A stretch of DNA of 13,575 bases from Clostridiales bacterium (GTDB taxonomy: Bacteria > Bacillota > Clostridia > Lachnospirales > Lachnospiraceae): the NCBI GenBank assembly GCA_019418195.1, contig DYCJ01000015.1, forward strand, positions 7,179-20,753, in the 5' to 3' direction. The notes under the pieces were generated by a model. That model did not search any database. It worked only from the letters and a program-made list of their open reading frames with translations, and was not told the DNA's origin. The stretch's first letter is position 1; every line of letters starts with the position of its first letter. This document shows positions 13,538-13,575 of this stretch, piece by piece. The position numbers were made by a program, and so were the translations under genes.

Positions 13538-13573
13538 AATAATCATTATTGTTAACTGAACGAATGGTATAAT
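13538..13573 (+). promoter_or_regulatory. Promoter of a divergent gene beyond the window with a Fur/PerR-like palindrome
   Basis: TATAAT at 13568-13573 is preceded by TGG, an extended -10 on the plus strand. Upstream, AATAAT C ATTATT (13538-13550) is a perfect 6-1-6 palindrome centred on the -35 zone. It matches the central part of the Fur box (ATAATCATTAT) and equally the PerR-type box. The controlled gene is outside the window, so this is inference from the site alone. Confidence 0.4.
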
Positions 13574-13575
13574 TA

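Overview
The window reads as chromosomal DNA of a gut-type Firmicute, most likely a Lachnospiraceae / Clostridium cluster XIVa relative. The reasons are moderate GC, strong AGGAGG-type ribosome binding sites, a thiW-thiM-thiE-thiD-cytX thiamine salvage cluster behind a TPP riboswitch, and a GH13_31 alpha-glucosidase next to an AraC-type regulator. No insertion sequence, phage gene, CRISPR array, tRNA or rRNA is visible. All complete genes look intact.

Left part (1-5793, plus strand): a short open tail of an upstream gene or gene remnant (1-174) is followed by about 350 non-coding bases that can form several strong hairpins, then the thiamine salvage cluster. ThiW (thiazole uptake S component) is followed by a clear TPP riboswitch with a terminator, then thiM (hydroxyethylthiazole kinase), thiE (thiamine phosphate synthase), a HAD-family phosphatase, a structured 193-base spacer, thiD (HMP/HMP-P kinase) and cytX (HMP permease). 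There is no thiC, thiG, thiH or thiS here, so this locus takes up both vitamin halves, phosphorylates them and joins them. The HAD enzyme may supply the thiamine monophosphate phosphatase step needed if the cell makes TPP with a thiamine pyrophosphokinase.

Middle part (5802-10965): an AraC/XylS regulator on the minus strand is divergent from a GH13 alpha-glucosidase. The 137-base gap between them has two ATTGTG direct repeats exactly 21 bp apart just upstream of a perfect TATAAT, the usual arrangement of an AraC-type activator site. After the glucosidase, a good sigma-A promoter and a hairpin-bearing leader precede an NhaC-family Na+/H+ antiporter, which is translationally coupled (4-base overlap) to a C39-like papain-fold protein without a signal peptide. 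A hairpin terminator closes this unit.

Right part (11006-13575, minus strand): an MFS transporter of unknown substrate, with a perfect 8-7-8 inverted repeat over an extended -10 promoter, and asnA (aspartate-ammonia ligase) with its own consensus promoter and terminator. The last 40 bases hold the promoter of a divergent gene outside the window, with a Fur/PerR-like palindrome on its -35 region.

I see no clearly new multi-gene system. The points most worth a second look are the structured leader of thiW, the HAD phosphatase within a salvage-only thiamine operon, the antiporter/C39 pair and the predicted AraC operator.
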